Both the position numbers and the translations under genes were made by a program. Source: Papaver somniferum (taxonomy: Eukaryota > Streptophyta > Magnoliopsida > Ranunculales > Papaveraceae). Taken from it: a DNA stretch of 64,000 bases. The notes beneath the pieces are model-generated. The model was not told the DNA's origin. It saw only the letters and a list, made by a program, of their open reading frames with translations, and searched no databases. The stretch lies in contig NC_039359.1 of assembly GCF_003573695.1 (NCBI RefSeq), positions 141,815,112-141,879,111 of the forward strand. The letters are read 5' to 3'. Positions 11,023-22,370 of the stretch are shown here, piece after piece; positions within the stretch are counted from its first letter, which is position 1; each line of letters starts with the position of its first letter.

Positions 11023-13434
11023 TTAGAAAAAAAGGTACTTTAATGCGGCATGATCAGAGAATATAATGATCTTAGACCCTAAAAGATAAGGTCTGAATTT
11101 TTCTAAAGCAAACACAATCGACAAAAGTTCTTTTTCAGTAGTAGTATAATTCAATTTTGCATCATTCAATGTCTTACTAGCATAGTAAATAACATGCTGT
11201 TCTTTATCCTTGCGCTGTCCTAAAACAGCTCCAACTGCAAAATTAGAAGCGTCACACATAATCTCAAATGGAAGATTCCAATTAGGCGGTTGTATAATAT
11301 GGGAAGAAGTTAACAACAATTTCAGCTTCTCAAAAGCCGCAACACAAGTTGCATCAAAGACAAAAGCAACGTCCTTACCAAGAAGATTGCATAAAGGGTG
11401 TGAGATCTTACTAAAATCTTTAATAAAACGACGGTAAAAACCTGCATGACCTAAGAATGATCTAACTTCTGTAACTGTACGTGGAGGTCTCAACTTAGAA
11501 ATTAAATCAACCTTAGCCTTGTCTACTTCTATACCCTTGGAAGAAACAATGTGACCTAACACAATTCCAGACTGAACCATGAAGTTACATTTCTCCCAAT
11601 TCAACACAAGATTTTTCTCCTTGCATCTCACTAGGACAAGAGTAAGATGATGGAGACATTCATCGAAAGAAGATCCAAACACAGAAAAATCATCCATGAA
11701 AACTTCAATAAACCTTTCTACCATGTCAGAAAACATGCTTAACATACAACGCTGGAAAGTGGCAGGTGCATTACACAACCCAAATGGCATGCGTCTATAT
11801 GCAAATGTCCCAAATGGACAGGTAAAAGTGGTATTTTCTTGGTCTTCAGGGGCAATAGGGATCTGGTTATAGTCGGAGTAACCATCTAAGAAACAATAGT
11901 AACTATGGTCGGCTAACCTTTCAAGCATTTGGTCAATGAATGGCAGAGGAAAATGATTTTTCCTCGTGACCTTGTTCAGTCTCCTATAGTCAATGCATAC
12001 ACGCCACCCGGTGGTCTGCCGAGTGGGAATCAATTCATTACAATCATTCTTGACTACGGTAATACCTGATTTCTTAGGTACAACTTGAACAGGGCTGACC
12101 CAAGTACTGTCGGATATCGGGTAAATGATACCTGCATCCAACAGTTTCAGAACTTCCTCTCTTACTACCTCTTTCATGTTAGGATTTATCCTACGTTGCA
12201 TCTCTCTAGATGTTTTAGAGTTCTCTTCTAAGTAGATATGATGCATACAATCGCTAGGACTAATACCTTTCAAATCTGTAATGGACCAACCTATAGCCGT
12301 TCTATGTTCTCTAAGGACATCTACTAACTTACTTTCCTGTTCTAGTGTGAGATTAGAAGCAATAATGACATGTAAAGTGTTTTCAGAGCCTAAGTAAACA
12401 TATTTTAAAGTGTCGGGAAATGGCTTAAGAGTCAAGGTCGGAGCTTTCTCGACTGATGGAACTATTCGAGATTCGGATAGTACAAGAGGTTCAATTTTAG
12501 GCTTCCATTTACTAGTTTCCAGCAGTGGGGTGGAGTCTAACAATGCATTGACTTCACAAATAACACTATCATCAGTTATATCCTGCCCAAAATGAGTTAA
12601 ACATGCTTCTAATGGATCTTCTAAATGATTCTGCAAGAAAGTATCATGAACAATTTCATCAATCATACAAAAAGTTTCATGGTCATTAAAATCAGGAGGA
12701 GAACGTGCAACAGTAAAGACATTCACTTCCATTTTCCAACTACCAAAAGTAAGTTCCATAATACCATTCCTACAGTTTATGATCGCATTAGCGGTTGCTA
12801 AGAAAGGTTGTCCTAAAATAATAGGAATTTGACCACTAGGGTATGCCACAGTTTGTGTATCTAGAATAATAAAATCCACAGGATAAACAAAGCTATCAAC
12901 CTGCACAAGAATATCTTCTACCACTCCTCTAGGAATTTTAATTGACCTATCAGCCAATTGGAGTGTGACATTAGTGGGTTTCAAGTCACCAAGTCCTAGT
13001 TGTGCATACACAGAATATGGCAAGAGATTCACACTAGCGCCTAAATCTAATAAAGCATGCTCAATCTTGTGTTTTCCTATAGTGCAAGCAATAGTAGGAC
13101 AACCAGGATCTTTGTTTTTAGGCGGCGTTTTCTGCGTAATGATAGAGCTCACCTGTTCAGCAAGAAAAGCTCTTTTCTGCACATCCAAATTACGTTTCAC
13201 AGTGCACATATCTTTCAAGAACTTGGCATACAAAGGAATTTGTTTAATGGCATCTAGAAGATAAATGTTAATCTTAACTTGTTTAAAAACTTCTAAGATG
13301 TCACTAGAACTAGCTCCTTTCTTACGGGGTAGTAACCGTTGAGGAAATGGAGCACGAGGAACATAAGTATTTTCAGATTCATCTTTTTCAAGATCATTGG
13401 TTTCTTTTTGTGCCGAAGGTGTAACCTGCGTCAC
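11023..13434 (-). pseudogene. Protease, reverse transcriptase and RNase H part of pol
   Basis: The 803-codon frame holds three domains in order. The aspartic protease has DLGASVNLLP at residues 130-139. Reverse transcriptase spans about residues 400-640, with WRVCIDYRRLN, FLDGYSDYNQI and the catalytic FMDDF near residue 578. RNase H starts with MCDASN (Asp near 725), continues with [22 protein letters not shown] and ends at FSDHAALKYL. The protein would process gag-pol and copy the element RNA into DNA in virus-like particles. The apparent start is a GTG inside the polyprotein, not a real start. The frame ends in an 8-T run that shifts the rest of RNase H out of frame. No stop interrupts the three domains. 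Confidence 0.85.
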
Positions 13435-13868
13435 AATGGGTGTGTTCCTCTCATGCTCATTTTCCTTAGGATACTAACATGATTACCAATGATCCGTCTG
13501 CTTCTTAAGGAAGTAACGACTTGGACTTGATCGGAGGATTTAGCATCAGATGTGCTGACCTCAAAAGAACCCTTAGGGTTAGGCATGGTTTGACTTGGGA
13601 ACTGTCCCTTGTATCTATCATTCATTTGACTAGCAATCTGACCTACTTGTCGTTCTATATTTGCTATGGACCTTGTATTGTCCTGCTCTAAGTTTGTTAT
13701 TGACTTTTGAGTAGCCTGCATAAACAAACTTAGACTTTCTTCCATACTAGGCATTCTTTGGTTAGAAGAATCATTAAGAATGGAAGGTTTCTGTGTGTAA
13801 CCACTAGCATTATTAGACTGACCTTCATACTGACCTCTAGACCATGAAAAGTTAGAGGTCTTTCCCAC
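13431..13868 (-). pseudogene. Gag C-terminal linker fragment
   Basis: This 145-codon frame continues gag after a one-base frame change near 13860. It contains the NFSWSRGQYEGQS segment, then a helical stretch beginning RMPSMEESLSLFMQ and continuing to QVGQIASQMNDR, and ends in a Ser-rich spacer before the protease. Such a Glu/Gln-rich helix between capsid and protease is also seen in element 2 (MASLEESLSILKK). A second one-base change near 13470 moves the reading frame to that of the protease. No zinc knuckle is seen, which is common in Athila gag proteins. Confidence 0.7.
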
Positions 13869-14818
13869 CCTGGGTTGTAAGTATTGGAATAAGGGTCATA
13901 TTTACGACGATTATCTTGATAGAGAGCGTTGACTTTCTCACTACCATCGTCATAAAAGGTTTGGTCTAAAGACTCGACAAAAGGCTTAGCTTTAGAACTA
14001 TGTTCTAGCGACTCAAGCCTTCTTGTCAGCGAAGTTATTTTAGCGTCAGAGTCAAATTGAATATCAACCGCTCCTTTGCTATTAGCAATTGACCTTACTG
14101 TTTCTTTAACATCCCACTCTTGGGTTTTTTCAGCTACCTCTTGCAAGAATGTATACCCCTCATCAGCACTTTTTTCCTGAAACTTACCACCACAAAGTGA
14201 CTCTACCGTGGTCATAGTTTTATGATCTAATCCTTCGTAAAGAATCAACGTAAGCCTAGGAGTATAAAATCCATGGTGTGGACACTGCAGCAAAAGATCA
14301 TGGAATCTCTCTAAGTAGTCATAGAGAGATTCTCCCTGTTGTTGCACAAAACTATTTAATTTTTGACGAATGGCAGAAGTCTTATGTCTAGGGAAAAACT
14401 TGTTCAAAAACAGTTTTTTCATGTATTCCCAAGTCCTAATTGACGAAGGAGGCAAAGCATCTAGCCAAGATTTTGCCTTATCTTTTAATGAGAAAGGAAA
14501 CAACCTAAGTCTAAGGTATTCATCAGACAAATTCTTAATTTTAACCGTACCACACAATTCTTCAAAGTCTCTAATGTGATAGTAAGAATTTTCGTTCTCC
14601 TTACCATAATAGTTGGGAAGAGCCTGAATGGTATTGGTCCTAATCTCATAAGTTGCTGTAGTAGCAGGCAAAACAATGCATGAAGGTTGAGAGACTCTAG
14701 TTGGATACATATAGTCTCTCAAACTCTTAACTGGAGGGTTTTCACTCTCATCATCGGTTCCAGCCATAAATAGTGGAGCAAATTTATTTCTATCCCAACC
14801 AACCGGAAAATCACGCAT
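13730..14818 (-). pseudogene. Gag of Athila-like element 1
   Basis: This is the start of the gag-pol frame, from ATG at 14818. Gag forms the particle shell. The retrotransposon gag domain lies at about residues 85-215. It shows the LRLFPFSLKDKAKSWLDALP block, a WEYMKKLFLNKFFP block, the QQGESLYDYLERFHDLLLQCPHHGF block and the YEGLDHKTMTTVESLCGGKF block, all typical of Athila gag. The frame remains correct to about NPGWERP (residue 320). After that a one-base shift sends it out of frame, and the last 40 residues listed are noise. The protein could not be joined to pol as it stands. The start follows a leader of about 270 bp after the primer site. Confidence 0.85.
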
Positions 14819-15087
14819 ACACTAACCACAAGCAAAGAGTTGAATCATACTTACCTTGCAAAAGCTTTGCAAATAAATCAAGCACTTACTCTCTTTGAGC
14901 TCGTTACCAATTCTTATGCCGCAGTCCAGAATAACTAAAAAAGGTACCTATAAGAGTCAAACCAAATCACCAAAAAGAACTAACAAAAATCTAAAAGAAA
15001 AACTAAAAACAAATAAATAACTACAGAAAATTAAATCCAAAACTACTGACTAGAAAGTCTAAATATCAATTAGAGAGGGTTTTGCAA

Positions 15088-15109
15088 CCACTCCCCGGCA
15101 GCGGCGCCA
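15088..15109 (-). other. Primer-binding site of element 1 (tRNA-Asp type)
   Basis: On the minus strand this reads TGGCGCCGCTGCCGGGGAGT. That is close to the complement of the 3' end of plant tRNA-Asp, the usual primer of Athila elements. A 5' LTR ending in CA should lie directly above it, but a scrap of copia LTR is found instead. Confidence 0.75.
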
Positions 15110-15169
15110 GTTAGTCCATACAGATTGCTAATCGAAATATTGGGTGAGGTTGTTATACCCCCGCATTTT
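15110..15169 (+). repeat. 60-bp scrap of a copia LTR 3' end
   Basis: The stretch from gttagtccatacagattgct to gttgttatacccccgcattt is nearly identical to the last 60 bp of copia LTR copy A (ending at 22352), copy B (35475, reverse) and copy C (ending 52888). The homology stops sharply on both sides, and no primer site follows. Confidence 0.75.
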
Positions 15170-15539
15170 CAAATACCATTTATTCCCCAATATCCAAAGT
15201 ACAATATTTGGATGTTATTATTGTAGATCGCCTTTCTCTTCCGATTTTTTTGCGTTTTACATTATTTTTCTATTTGTTTCATAGGATGAGACTGTGGTGG
15301 TCGGTTCACTTGTTTGTCTCTCAAAATGTTATCCGCCCGTCCAAGCTCAAAAACCCCTTCTGTTTTGTATTACAGATTAAAAATTGATGTTAATTTAATT
15401 AGATATCTTTGGTTAGTTTTTTTTTCTTCAATTTATTAATTTTTCAAAATAAATAAATTTTTTAAACATTTTATTAAAGAAAGTATTTCCCACAAACCCA
15501 AGTTTTTTTTTTTTTTTTTTGTTTTTTGTATTTGATAGA
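15170..15539. other. AT-rich spacer, nothing recognised
   Basis: The stretch is rich in A and T and includes an 18-bp T run near 15505. I see no coding potential and no match to other parts of the window. Confidence 0.4.
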
Positions 15540-15975
15540 TACATTATGTCTAAATCGAAAAAAAACAGGATTTTACGACAGCTACAGAGTGAAGTTTGGC
15601 TAACAATTGAAATAAATTATCACTCGAACTTCGCATTGTGCTTCCTTCTGAAGGTGCTAATGAATAGTTCGGCTAATAATTAAACACGAAAATGTTAGCC
15701 GAACTTCACTTTATAAAGAATAATGCTAAGTTCGATAGTACTATTTTTTGCTTAACTTCGACTCGTAACTTATTAAAAAGCCTAGGTTCGACTGACATGT
15801 TATCATCCAAACCTATGTATGCTTTAAAAAAAAACTTAAGTTCGGCTGATAACTTGTCATCCAAACCTAGGTTTTGCAGATTAAAAAGAAGAAAAAAAAG
15901 GTAATTATATAATCCTGTGGATTTAAGGGAATTATAGTACCTTAACTCTCACTAGCACACCCCTTATAAGCGTCC
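15540..15975. repeat. TTCGGCT-motif repeat, copy 1
   Basis: The short words TTCGGCT and AGCCGAA, with near variants, occur about ten times in both orientations. A stretch with the acagYtacagaRtgaagttYgg motif matches one near 54307, and the end (caccccttataag, near 15960) is the reverse complement of the beginning of copy 2 at 53829. This suggests a DNA transposon family with motif-rich subterminal zones, but no transposase is seen. Confidence 0.55.
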
Positions 15976-17149
15976 ATATGATAGGTTTATAAACACTATG
16001 GATGCTCCAAAATATCATGTATGCCTCAAATTATGTTTCTCCAGTAGAGCCCTAAACTGCAACTTACTCTTGATATATTGATATTTTAGCGAAATAACGA
16101 ACTCCAATTTTTACGAATTAATCCAATTCCTAGAACACCCAATACTTCAAAAGTAAGAAGCATCAAAATAAATATTTTGATTTTCTCTATTAATGCAACT
16201 GGAGGTTTCCCAAACTAAAAGAGTCTCAAATGACAACCTTTCTTACTAAAGTGTTCTTCACCGCCCGCGAGTTCCTAAAGATGCTTGAAAAATTAGACTT
16301 GTACGAATTCAGGTTTTCTCATTAATGAAAAATTTTAGATTTAGTTCTCTCTTAACCGAGATACATTGGCAGTTACATGATTGATACAATTTCTTATACA
16401 AAGATTGTGTAATGTGACTATGAGGCTAACCCCTGACTAACTACTTTCAACTGCATTACGATTACAAAATGTTGATATGTCCGCTACTTTCCTAATATTA
16501 AACCTTGAAGTCAGAACAAACACAGTAGCCTTAAAATTAATAAGATTGTTTATTGAGATCCCAAAATTTTCACTAACATTATATCTATCTTTTATAGTCT
16601 TGGCATAACTCCCCATCTGCAGCTTTGTAGTTGGTTCCGAATCACTCTGGAGCGGGACATTATGACCACTCCATTAGGTAGCCCAACGAAAGGATGCTTC
16701 AACTCCTTTTTTCCCTAGTGCTCCCTTGTTGTGCAATATGCATAAGACCCCCTAGCTTCAATAGTTTTACCTGTAAAATCAATGAAAGATGGTCATGTTC
16801 CTGAAGTGTTTATGGGATTAAACATTGATAAAGCTATTGTTATTCTCAGACTCATATAGCTTATTTCCTTTTTAGGTTCTCTGTCTACTATTTTAAGTGC
16901 TTCATGGCTGTAGTAGAGTGTTTGCATAATATTGTATGTTGGTTTGTTTCCATTCATAAAACTATTAATAAATTTCACAATCATTTTTGTTGTACTTGCA
17001 TTATTCTGCTGAATTTTTTGAAAAGTTACATCGCATATAGCCTTCCATATATGCCAGATGATTATACTACATAGTCATTTGTTCATGTAGGTTACAGAGG
17101 GAGTATATTTCAAGATATAATCCACAAGAGCAAGTCTTGTAGGTTTTAG
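15976..17149. other. Unassigned intergenic stretch
   Basis: Only short frames are present. I recognise no domain, no LTR end and no match elsewhere in the window. Confidence 0.35.
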
Positions 17150-17530
17150 ACACTCTGATCTTATTAGGTTGTTTAACATATTCTGTGATATTTGTATTAC
17201 AAATATAAACAATATATACGAAAAATAAATAACACAATACACCAGAAATTTTATTAATGAGGAATACTGCGATATGCAGCAAAACCAGGGGAACTAGTCC
17301 AGTTTGAACATCGTCATGTATAAACTCACTACAAACACTAGCCTACTATTAGATTTTAGACTGGAATGCAAATCGATCCTCCGAAAAATTCAGCTTTAGT
17401 CGTGTTCCATACATCTCTTGAATCTTGCAAGACCCTACACACTGGATTCCCCTAGATGACTTCCTTTGTAGCTTAGGAGTTCCTTCAAAAGAAGTAAAGA
17501 CTTTTAACTAATCTGCCTCTAACATATTGC
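17150..17530 (-). repeat. Remnant of a SIRE-like copia LTR
   Basis: The segment with cagaaattttattaatgagg, then ctagtccagtttgaac and the following 200 bp aligns with copy D (38480-38790) and more weakly with copy B (35815-36060). Both copies run in the minus direction. Its ends are ragged. Confidence 0.6.
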
Positions 17531-17573
17531 ATATTGATTTTCTTCCGAAATATATACAACAAGATTTTTTCAA

Positions 17574-17592
17574 GCCCGTACAATGCACGGGC
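17574..17592. repeat. GC-rich hairpin
   Basis: The sequence gcccgtacaatgcacgggc has 6-bp perfect arms and near-complementary inner bases. Similar GCCCGTGC hairpins are common near the ends of plant DNA transposons, but no partner end was found here. Confidence 0.4.
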
Positions 17593-17761
17593 TAGGTTCA
17601 TAAAATTGCTTCCCGTTCTTGATTTGGGGTTTGTCATTCTGTTATGCCCGTCTAATAACGAATCTCATGTCAAAACTTTAAATATCCAATATACATGTGT
17701 CCCGTCCATGTTAAAACTTATCCCATTTTTACCAAGGTGGATCTCCATGTGTTGTGTTTAT

Positions 17762-18000
17762 TTATTCAAATGGGTAAGTCGGGCTAGTTTTGTCGATGTT
17801 CACACCACCATGGCACCATCCATCCTTGTAGGATGAATCTACTTTTCCGTAAGCACAAAAATGAAAGTCCAGTTTACTTGAAAGGGCAGGCGTTATTTGT
17901 GTGATGTGGACTACCACTCTTGGTAAATTCTGTTCATCCTTAATTCTCATTGTACTTCTCCTTTGTGCTTGCATGCTGTGAAAGGATGTCAGTAAGAGAT
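17762..18000 (-). pseudogene. Agenet-like (DUF724-type) exon fragment
   Basis: The C-terminal half of a minus-strand frame reads a VVHITQITPAL segment, then VDSSYKDGWCHGGV. This resembles the plant Agenet domain pattern, with an I-x-P-x-P strand followed by VDAxYxDGWWxGVV. In intact proteins this domain binds chromatin or is linked to transport and RNA functions. Only one exon-sized piece is present. A stop lies directly after it, and the upstream part changes frame. The second aromatic residue of the DGWW motif is changed to Cys. I see no other Agenet repeats around it. The call rests on pattern recall and is tentative. Confidence 0.4.
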
Positions 18001-18128
18001 TCTGATGTGCTTTCTTCCTTGGAGATTTAACACACAATATAACTATTGCCATATAAACTCTTCTCAAAAAAGAATATAATAGACATAGCAACACACAATG
18101 TTAAAGGGGTTCTTATGTACAATTGATG

Positions 18129-18160
18129 TTTTTTTTTTTTAAACAATGTCCCATTTTATT
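18129..18160 (-). other. Poly(A) tail with signal: 3' end of a retrocopy
   Basis: On the minus strand an AATAAA signal (plus 18155-18160) is followed about 15 bases later by a run of 12 A (plus 18129-18140). That arrangement marks the end of a reverse-transcribed RNA such as a LINE or processed pseudogene. The body upstream (18161 onward) is not recognisable. Confidence 0.4.
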
Positions 18161-19982
18161 CGAAATGCATCCATAACACCAAACTCCCAAACCTACGGGA
18201 TCATGACCGACACCTAGATTTTGATGGTTACTTGGTTATATAGAAAAGGAATGGAACGTTTCTTAAATTGATCATGTAGTTCAGTGGTTGTCTGGAATAA
18301 ATGTAATGTCGTCCGTACAGAGATGTAGTTTGTCAAAACAGAAATCTGTGATCTCATGTGTACTTTCAGACAGTTACAGAATACACATGGCAAGTAGTGT
18401 TTCATTTCTCGGTACATCTCCTGATCTCCACCACCATATTTCTTTATAACATGCATTTACTTTTCCCGTCTCATGAAATCAAATACATCTGGCTTATCGG
18501 GTTGGAATTGCTTTTTCGCCTTCTCTTCCCCTTGCATCTTCACCGTTCGTTTGGTAGGTGGAAGAAGAATAGTAAACTATCCAATGTTAGTATTGCATAT
18601 CAAAGTCACATATTATCCAGCAATCTTCAGATGCAACGATAAATTAGAAATCAAGATAAGTTTCTCATTTGTCAACCTTTACTTTTACCGTAACGTTTTC
18701 ATCGATGTTATCATTTTCTGTTGCATTTGTATCTTTACTTGCAATTCCATTGCACCTTTTTTGTGGTGATCATGCACTTCGAATCTGGTTCTGTAGGTAC
18801 GCATATTTTGTGAATCATCCATTGGCTAACAATCTCAAATGCTCGTGGGTCTTGTTTCCTCTCATCAGGTAATTCTGTATCATATGTGTTGGAAAAAGAA
18901 ATTAGACTTTGAGATTTGGAGTTCAACTTGGTGTGACCATTTATTCAACAACACGCACATGAAATTCAGAATTCATATAATGGTACACTTGGGTGCTGCT
19001 CTGTATGTCGCAATTGCATCCAACAATGATGCGGTATACTTTGTTTAGATCTGATGACAAAAATGATCGCATTAGCTTCTTCCCAAAATTAAGAGAGATT
19101 GATACACATTAATTATTATAGATTAAAAGGCACATTACCTATCGTCGAACTAAGTTATGTGAAGATGCTCTTCTAAAATGTTGTATCTCCATTTTTCAGT
19201 GATCTTTTCTGGCATGATTCTCCATCCATCCGACACAAATATATACTGATAACATAACACAATGTTATTCCCGAGAAATTTGATTTTAGGATTTCTGATA
19301 AATTATAAATCTATATTTTCCCTGTTGTTTTCGAGTCATATTTTGTGATTCCAATTGTACTCATACGCATTATGCTTAAGAAAAGAAAATTAGTAGCGAA
19401 GTGGAAATCAAGATGGGAAGGAATTAGACGATGAGTATCAGTTGTGTAAGAGCGCGTGTTAATATATGTTGGCTTTAGTGAAGAGTCGCGACCTTATAAT
19501 GGATGCACATAGCTTTTCATGAAAAGTCTAAAGTCACCACTGTTGAAAAAATGAAGCAACTGTTTAAAACAAAACTTAAACGGAAAGACATATCTATTCA
19601 TACTGGTATGTAACACATGACAAACACTTTCTTTCAACCAAAAGACATCTATTCGTACTGGAAAGTAACAAATGACAGACGCATCTTTTGTAAAACGTTC
19701 TCTCCACGTGGATGCTTAAGCATTAATATAGATATGCCATGTCATTTAAAAACGTATGACTGTATGCTGATTTGGAGTTGTATTAATTTAGAATCCTTGG
19801 GAGTGAACATGGACTTGACAGATCAGACATAACATTCTCCTTTATATAAAAAAGTATTGATCAAGGTAATGAAAATCTGTTTGCTTATAAGAGATCTTCA
19901 AGGTAAACAAAATATCAATAAAACTTTAGCAATTAGGATAATTTACTCTGGCCAAAAGGTTATCGAGATTCCTAAGCGATTC
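18161..19982. other. Unassigned stretch, possible old coding debris
   Basis: A minus frame at 18735-18926 contains a charged segment (YDTELPDERKQDPRAFEIV) that looks protein-like, but I cannot name it. The rest shows only short frames. A short direct repeat (tattcatactgg and tattcgtactgg with flanks) lies near 19590-19670. Confidence 0.3.
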
Positions 19983-22352
19983 TGTTAGAGCACTGCTCGG
20001 TCGAACCCGCAAGCGTTGCTATCTCAAGCTTGTTTGTCAAGTTTAGTTGCCAAAACTATAAGTCTTGATTTCTAGTCTACTTATAGCTAAGTCTCGGACT
20101 AGGATAAAAAGTGTAGTTGAGCTCTAGAATCCACGACGTTCATCATATAAGATGAAGAACTACTCAAGGAACTGGTGGAACTTCATCGACTAAAAGGTAT
20201 GTGGAGACTTGAACTTATCTATCACTCAAAAGTCTATCTACTCTATCTCCTATCTTGAGACAAAAGTATTATTGCTATATAGACTTCGATTATACACATT
20301 TGCTATTTCGAGCCGAGTTTATCTCGCTTATCTATTTCTCGAAATATGTGTTGGTAAGCTTTCGCTTTGGCCAAGTTCATCTTTACAAGTGACGAAAGTC
20401 ATGTTGATTATTTCAATATCTTGAAAATCTCTTTGATGAAAAATAGTGTGTGAATAACCTTTATTTAACATCCTCTAAGAATGTTTCAATAATTGAAATG
20501 AGAGTTAAGAATATATAACCATGAATGGATATAAACATTGTATGTGAACTCATACTTGTTGAAGTACAAAATCCTTGAACCAAAGTATGCGTACTTTGCT
20601 GCTCAGGATAACCGAAACTAAAGTTCACGTACCTATACGCGTACTGCCGGAAGTTCACATCCCGTGAATTTCTGCTGGAGTTTGTGAACTGAAAACAAAC
20701 TCAATTCGGGTACTTAAGTATGCCTACCGGTATGCGTAGTTGAGTGGGTTATTTTCTAAAAACGGTTTATTCGTGAACTAAGGCATATATAAACTAAGGA
20801 ATGCATATTTGCAAACTGTGGCTATAATGTTCATGAATCAATTCGAGTGAATCAAAATTGTTTTTGCTTCGATTGTGTCTTATATACTTTTATGAGATCT
20901 AAGCAATTGACTCTCTAACTAGTTCTTTTGAGTCATTAGAACTAGTTATGGTGAAGATGAATAAGGATGATATGAAGGTGCTAATATGGCTAACCATTTG
21001 GTTAACTAATGTTGAACCAATTAGGTGTACACGTTTAGGTACGGTTACACAAACCTAAACGAACGTGCATTTCATTTGTGTATAACAAGCTAAGTTCGAT
21101 CTAACGGTTGAAAGATATTAGCATGCATCTAATCAGGTTTTCATCTAACGGTGAATATTGAATGCTTTGTTACCAAGGTAACTTAGATTGCAAACCCTGA
21201 TTTGGAGACTATATAAAGGAGAACTCTAGCAACTGGGAAACCTAATACCCACACCTCCTGTGTGATACTAGTTGTTTAAGCTAGAGTTGATTCTCATTTA
21301 ACCTTAAGTTTCTACCGAGACCCTGTTGGTTAACGACTTAAAGACTTCATTGGGATTGTGAAGCCAGACCCAACTATTTTCTCTGTAGTTGCGTGATCCG
21401 ATCTTGATGTTTCTATCGTATTGAGTACATTTGTGAAATTGGCTCGAGATTAATTTCTCCGATAGGCAAGATAGAAAATTAGTTACAAACATCTTCGTCT
21501 CATCGTCTGTGATTCAACAATATCTTGTTTCGCTAGTCGATTAAGATTATTGTGAGGTGATTGATATTTCTAGGCTGTTCTTCGGGAATATAAGTCCGGT
21601 ATATCAATTGGTTCCTGTTCACCTTGATTTATCAAAAGACAGAAAACTCGTAGGTATTTATATGAGAGACATATTTTATCTATTCCTGTAGACTTTTCCG
21701 TATGATGCAGATTTGTTTATTAAAGTCTTCGACTTTGGATCTTAGCAACTCTTAGTTGTGGGTGAGATCATCTAAGGGAATCAAGTACGTAATATCCTGC
21801 TGGGATCAGAGACGTAAGAAGCGCAACTGTACCTTGGATCAGTGTGAGATTGATTGGGGTTCAACTACATCCAAGACCGAAGTTAGTTTGTAGTATGCTA
21901 GTGTTTGTAGCGTCTTAATACATTGTGTGTTCAATCTGGATTAGGTCCCGAGGTTTTTCAGCATTTGCGGTTTCCTCATTAACAAAATTTGTGATGTCTG
22001 TGTTATTTCATTTCAGCATTTTATTTTGTTATATAATTGAAATATCACAGGTTGTGCGTTGAATCAATCAGATGGTAAATCCGACCTTTGGTTGTTGATT
22101 GAAATTGATTGATTCTTGAACATTGGTATTTGGTACCGTTCAAGTTAATTTCTCTTGTATTCAATTAGACTCGCAGATTGCTATTTGCTTGAGTAAATAT
22201 TGAATCAAGAAATTAAGATATAACTCTTTGATATACTTTTCTTAATATTGAGTCTGACTGTCTAGTTGATTCTCTTGAAAGTATATTGGAGTTAGTCCAT
22301 ACAGATTGCTAAGAGAAATATTGGGTGAGGTTGTTGTACCCCCACTTTTTTA
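19983..22352 (+). repeat. SIRE-like copia LTR, copy A
   Basis: A complete LTR of 2370 bp starts tgttagagcactgctcgg and ends in a poly-T stretch just before a tRNA-iMet primer site. It aligns over its length with copy B (35475-37837, reverse) and with solo copy C (40147-52888). The final CA is mutated to TA. Because a primer site follows, this is the 5' LTR of a plus-strand element. Confidence 0.9.
21210..21218 (+). promoter_or_regulatory. TATA box of LTR copy A
   Basis: The sequence tatataaag lies about 1230 bp into the LTR, followed by agaactctagcaactggg, which is conserved in copies B and C. It marks the U3/R region. In copy C the TATA is damaged (tatatcagg). Confidence 0.6.
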
Positions 22353-22354
22353 AT

Positions 22355-22366
22355 TGGTATCAGAGC
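22355..22366 (+). other. Primer-binding site, tRNA-iMet type
   Basis: The sequence tggtatcagagc is the standard copia primer site, complementary to initiator methionine tRNA. It follows the LTR with a 2-bp spacer. Confidence 0.9.
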
Positions 22367-22370
22367 AGGC

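Larger units (their letters stand above)
8888..15109 (-). mobile_element. Athila-like Ty3/gypsy element 1, internal region
   Basis: The internal region of a Ty3/gypsy element reads right to left: primer site (15088-15109), gag, protease, reverse transcriptase, RNase H, integrase, then a 3' untranslated region with tandem repeats and a purine tract at 8888-8902. The domain order is gypsy-type. The gag style (a CPHHG motif), the DLGAS protease and the primer site resembling tRNA-Asp point to the Athila group. No envelope-like frame follows pol. The coding region has at least four frame breaks, but each domain is well kept. The 5' LTR is missing, because the primer site runs directly into a scrap of copia LTR. 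Confidence 0.85.

Noticed and set aside
15088..15109. Possible tRNA-Asp gene
   Set aside because: Only the 3' terminal part is matched, with no cloverleaf upstream. It is a primer-binding site of an LTR element.
9535..15109. Envelope-like gene, which would make element 1 a retrovirus-like element
   Set aside because: After integrase only about 630 bp remain before the purine tract, and they hold repeats and no long frame.
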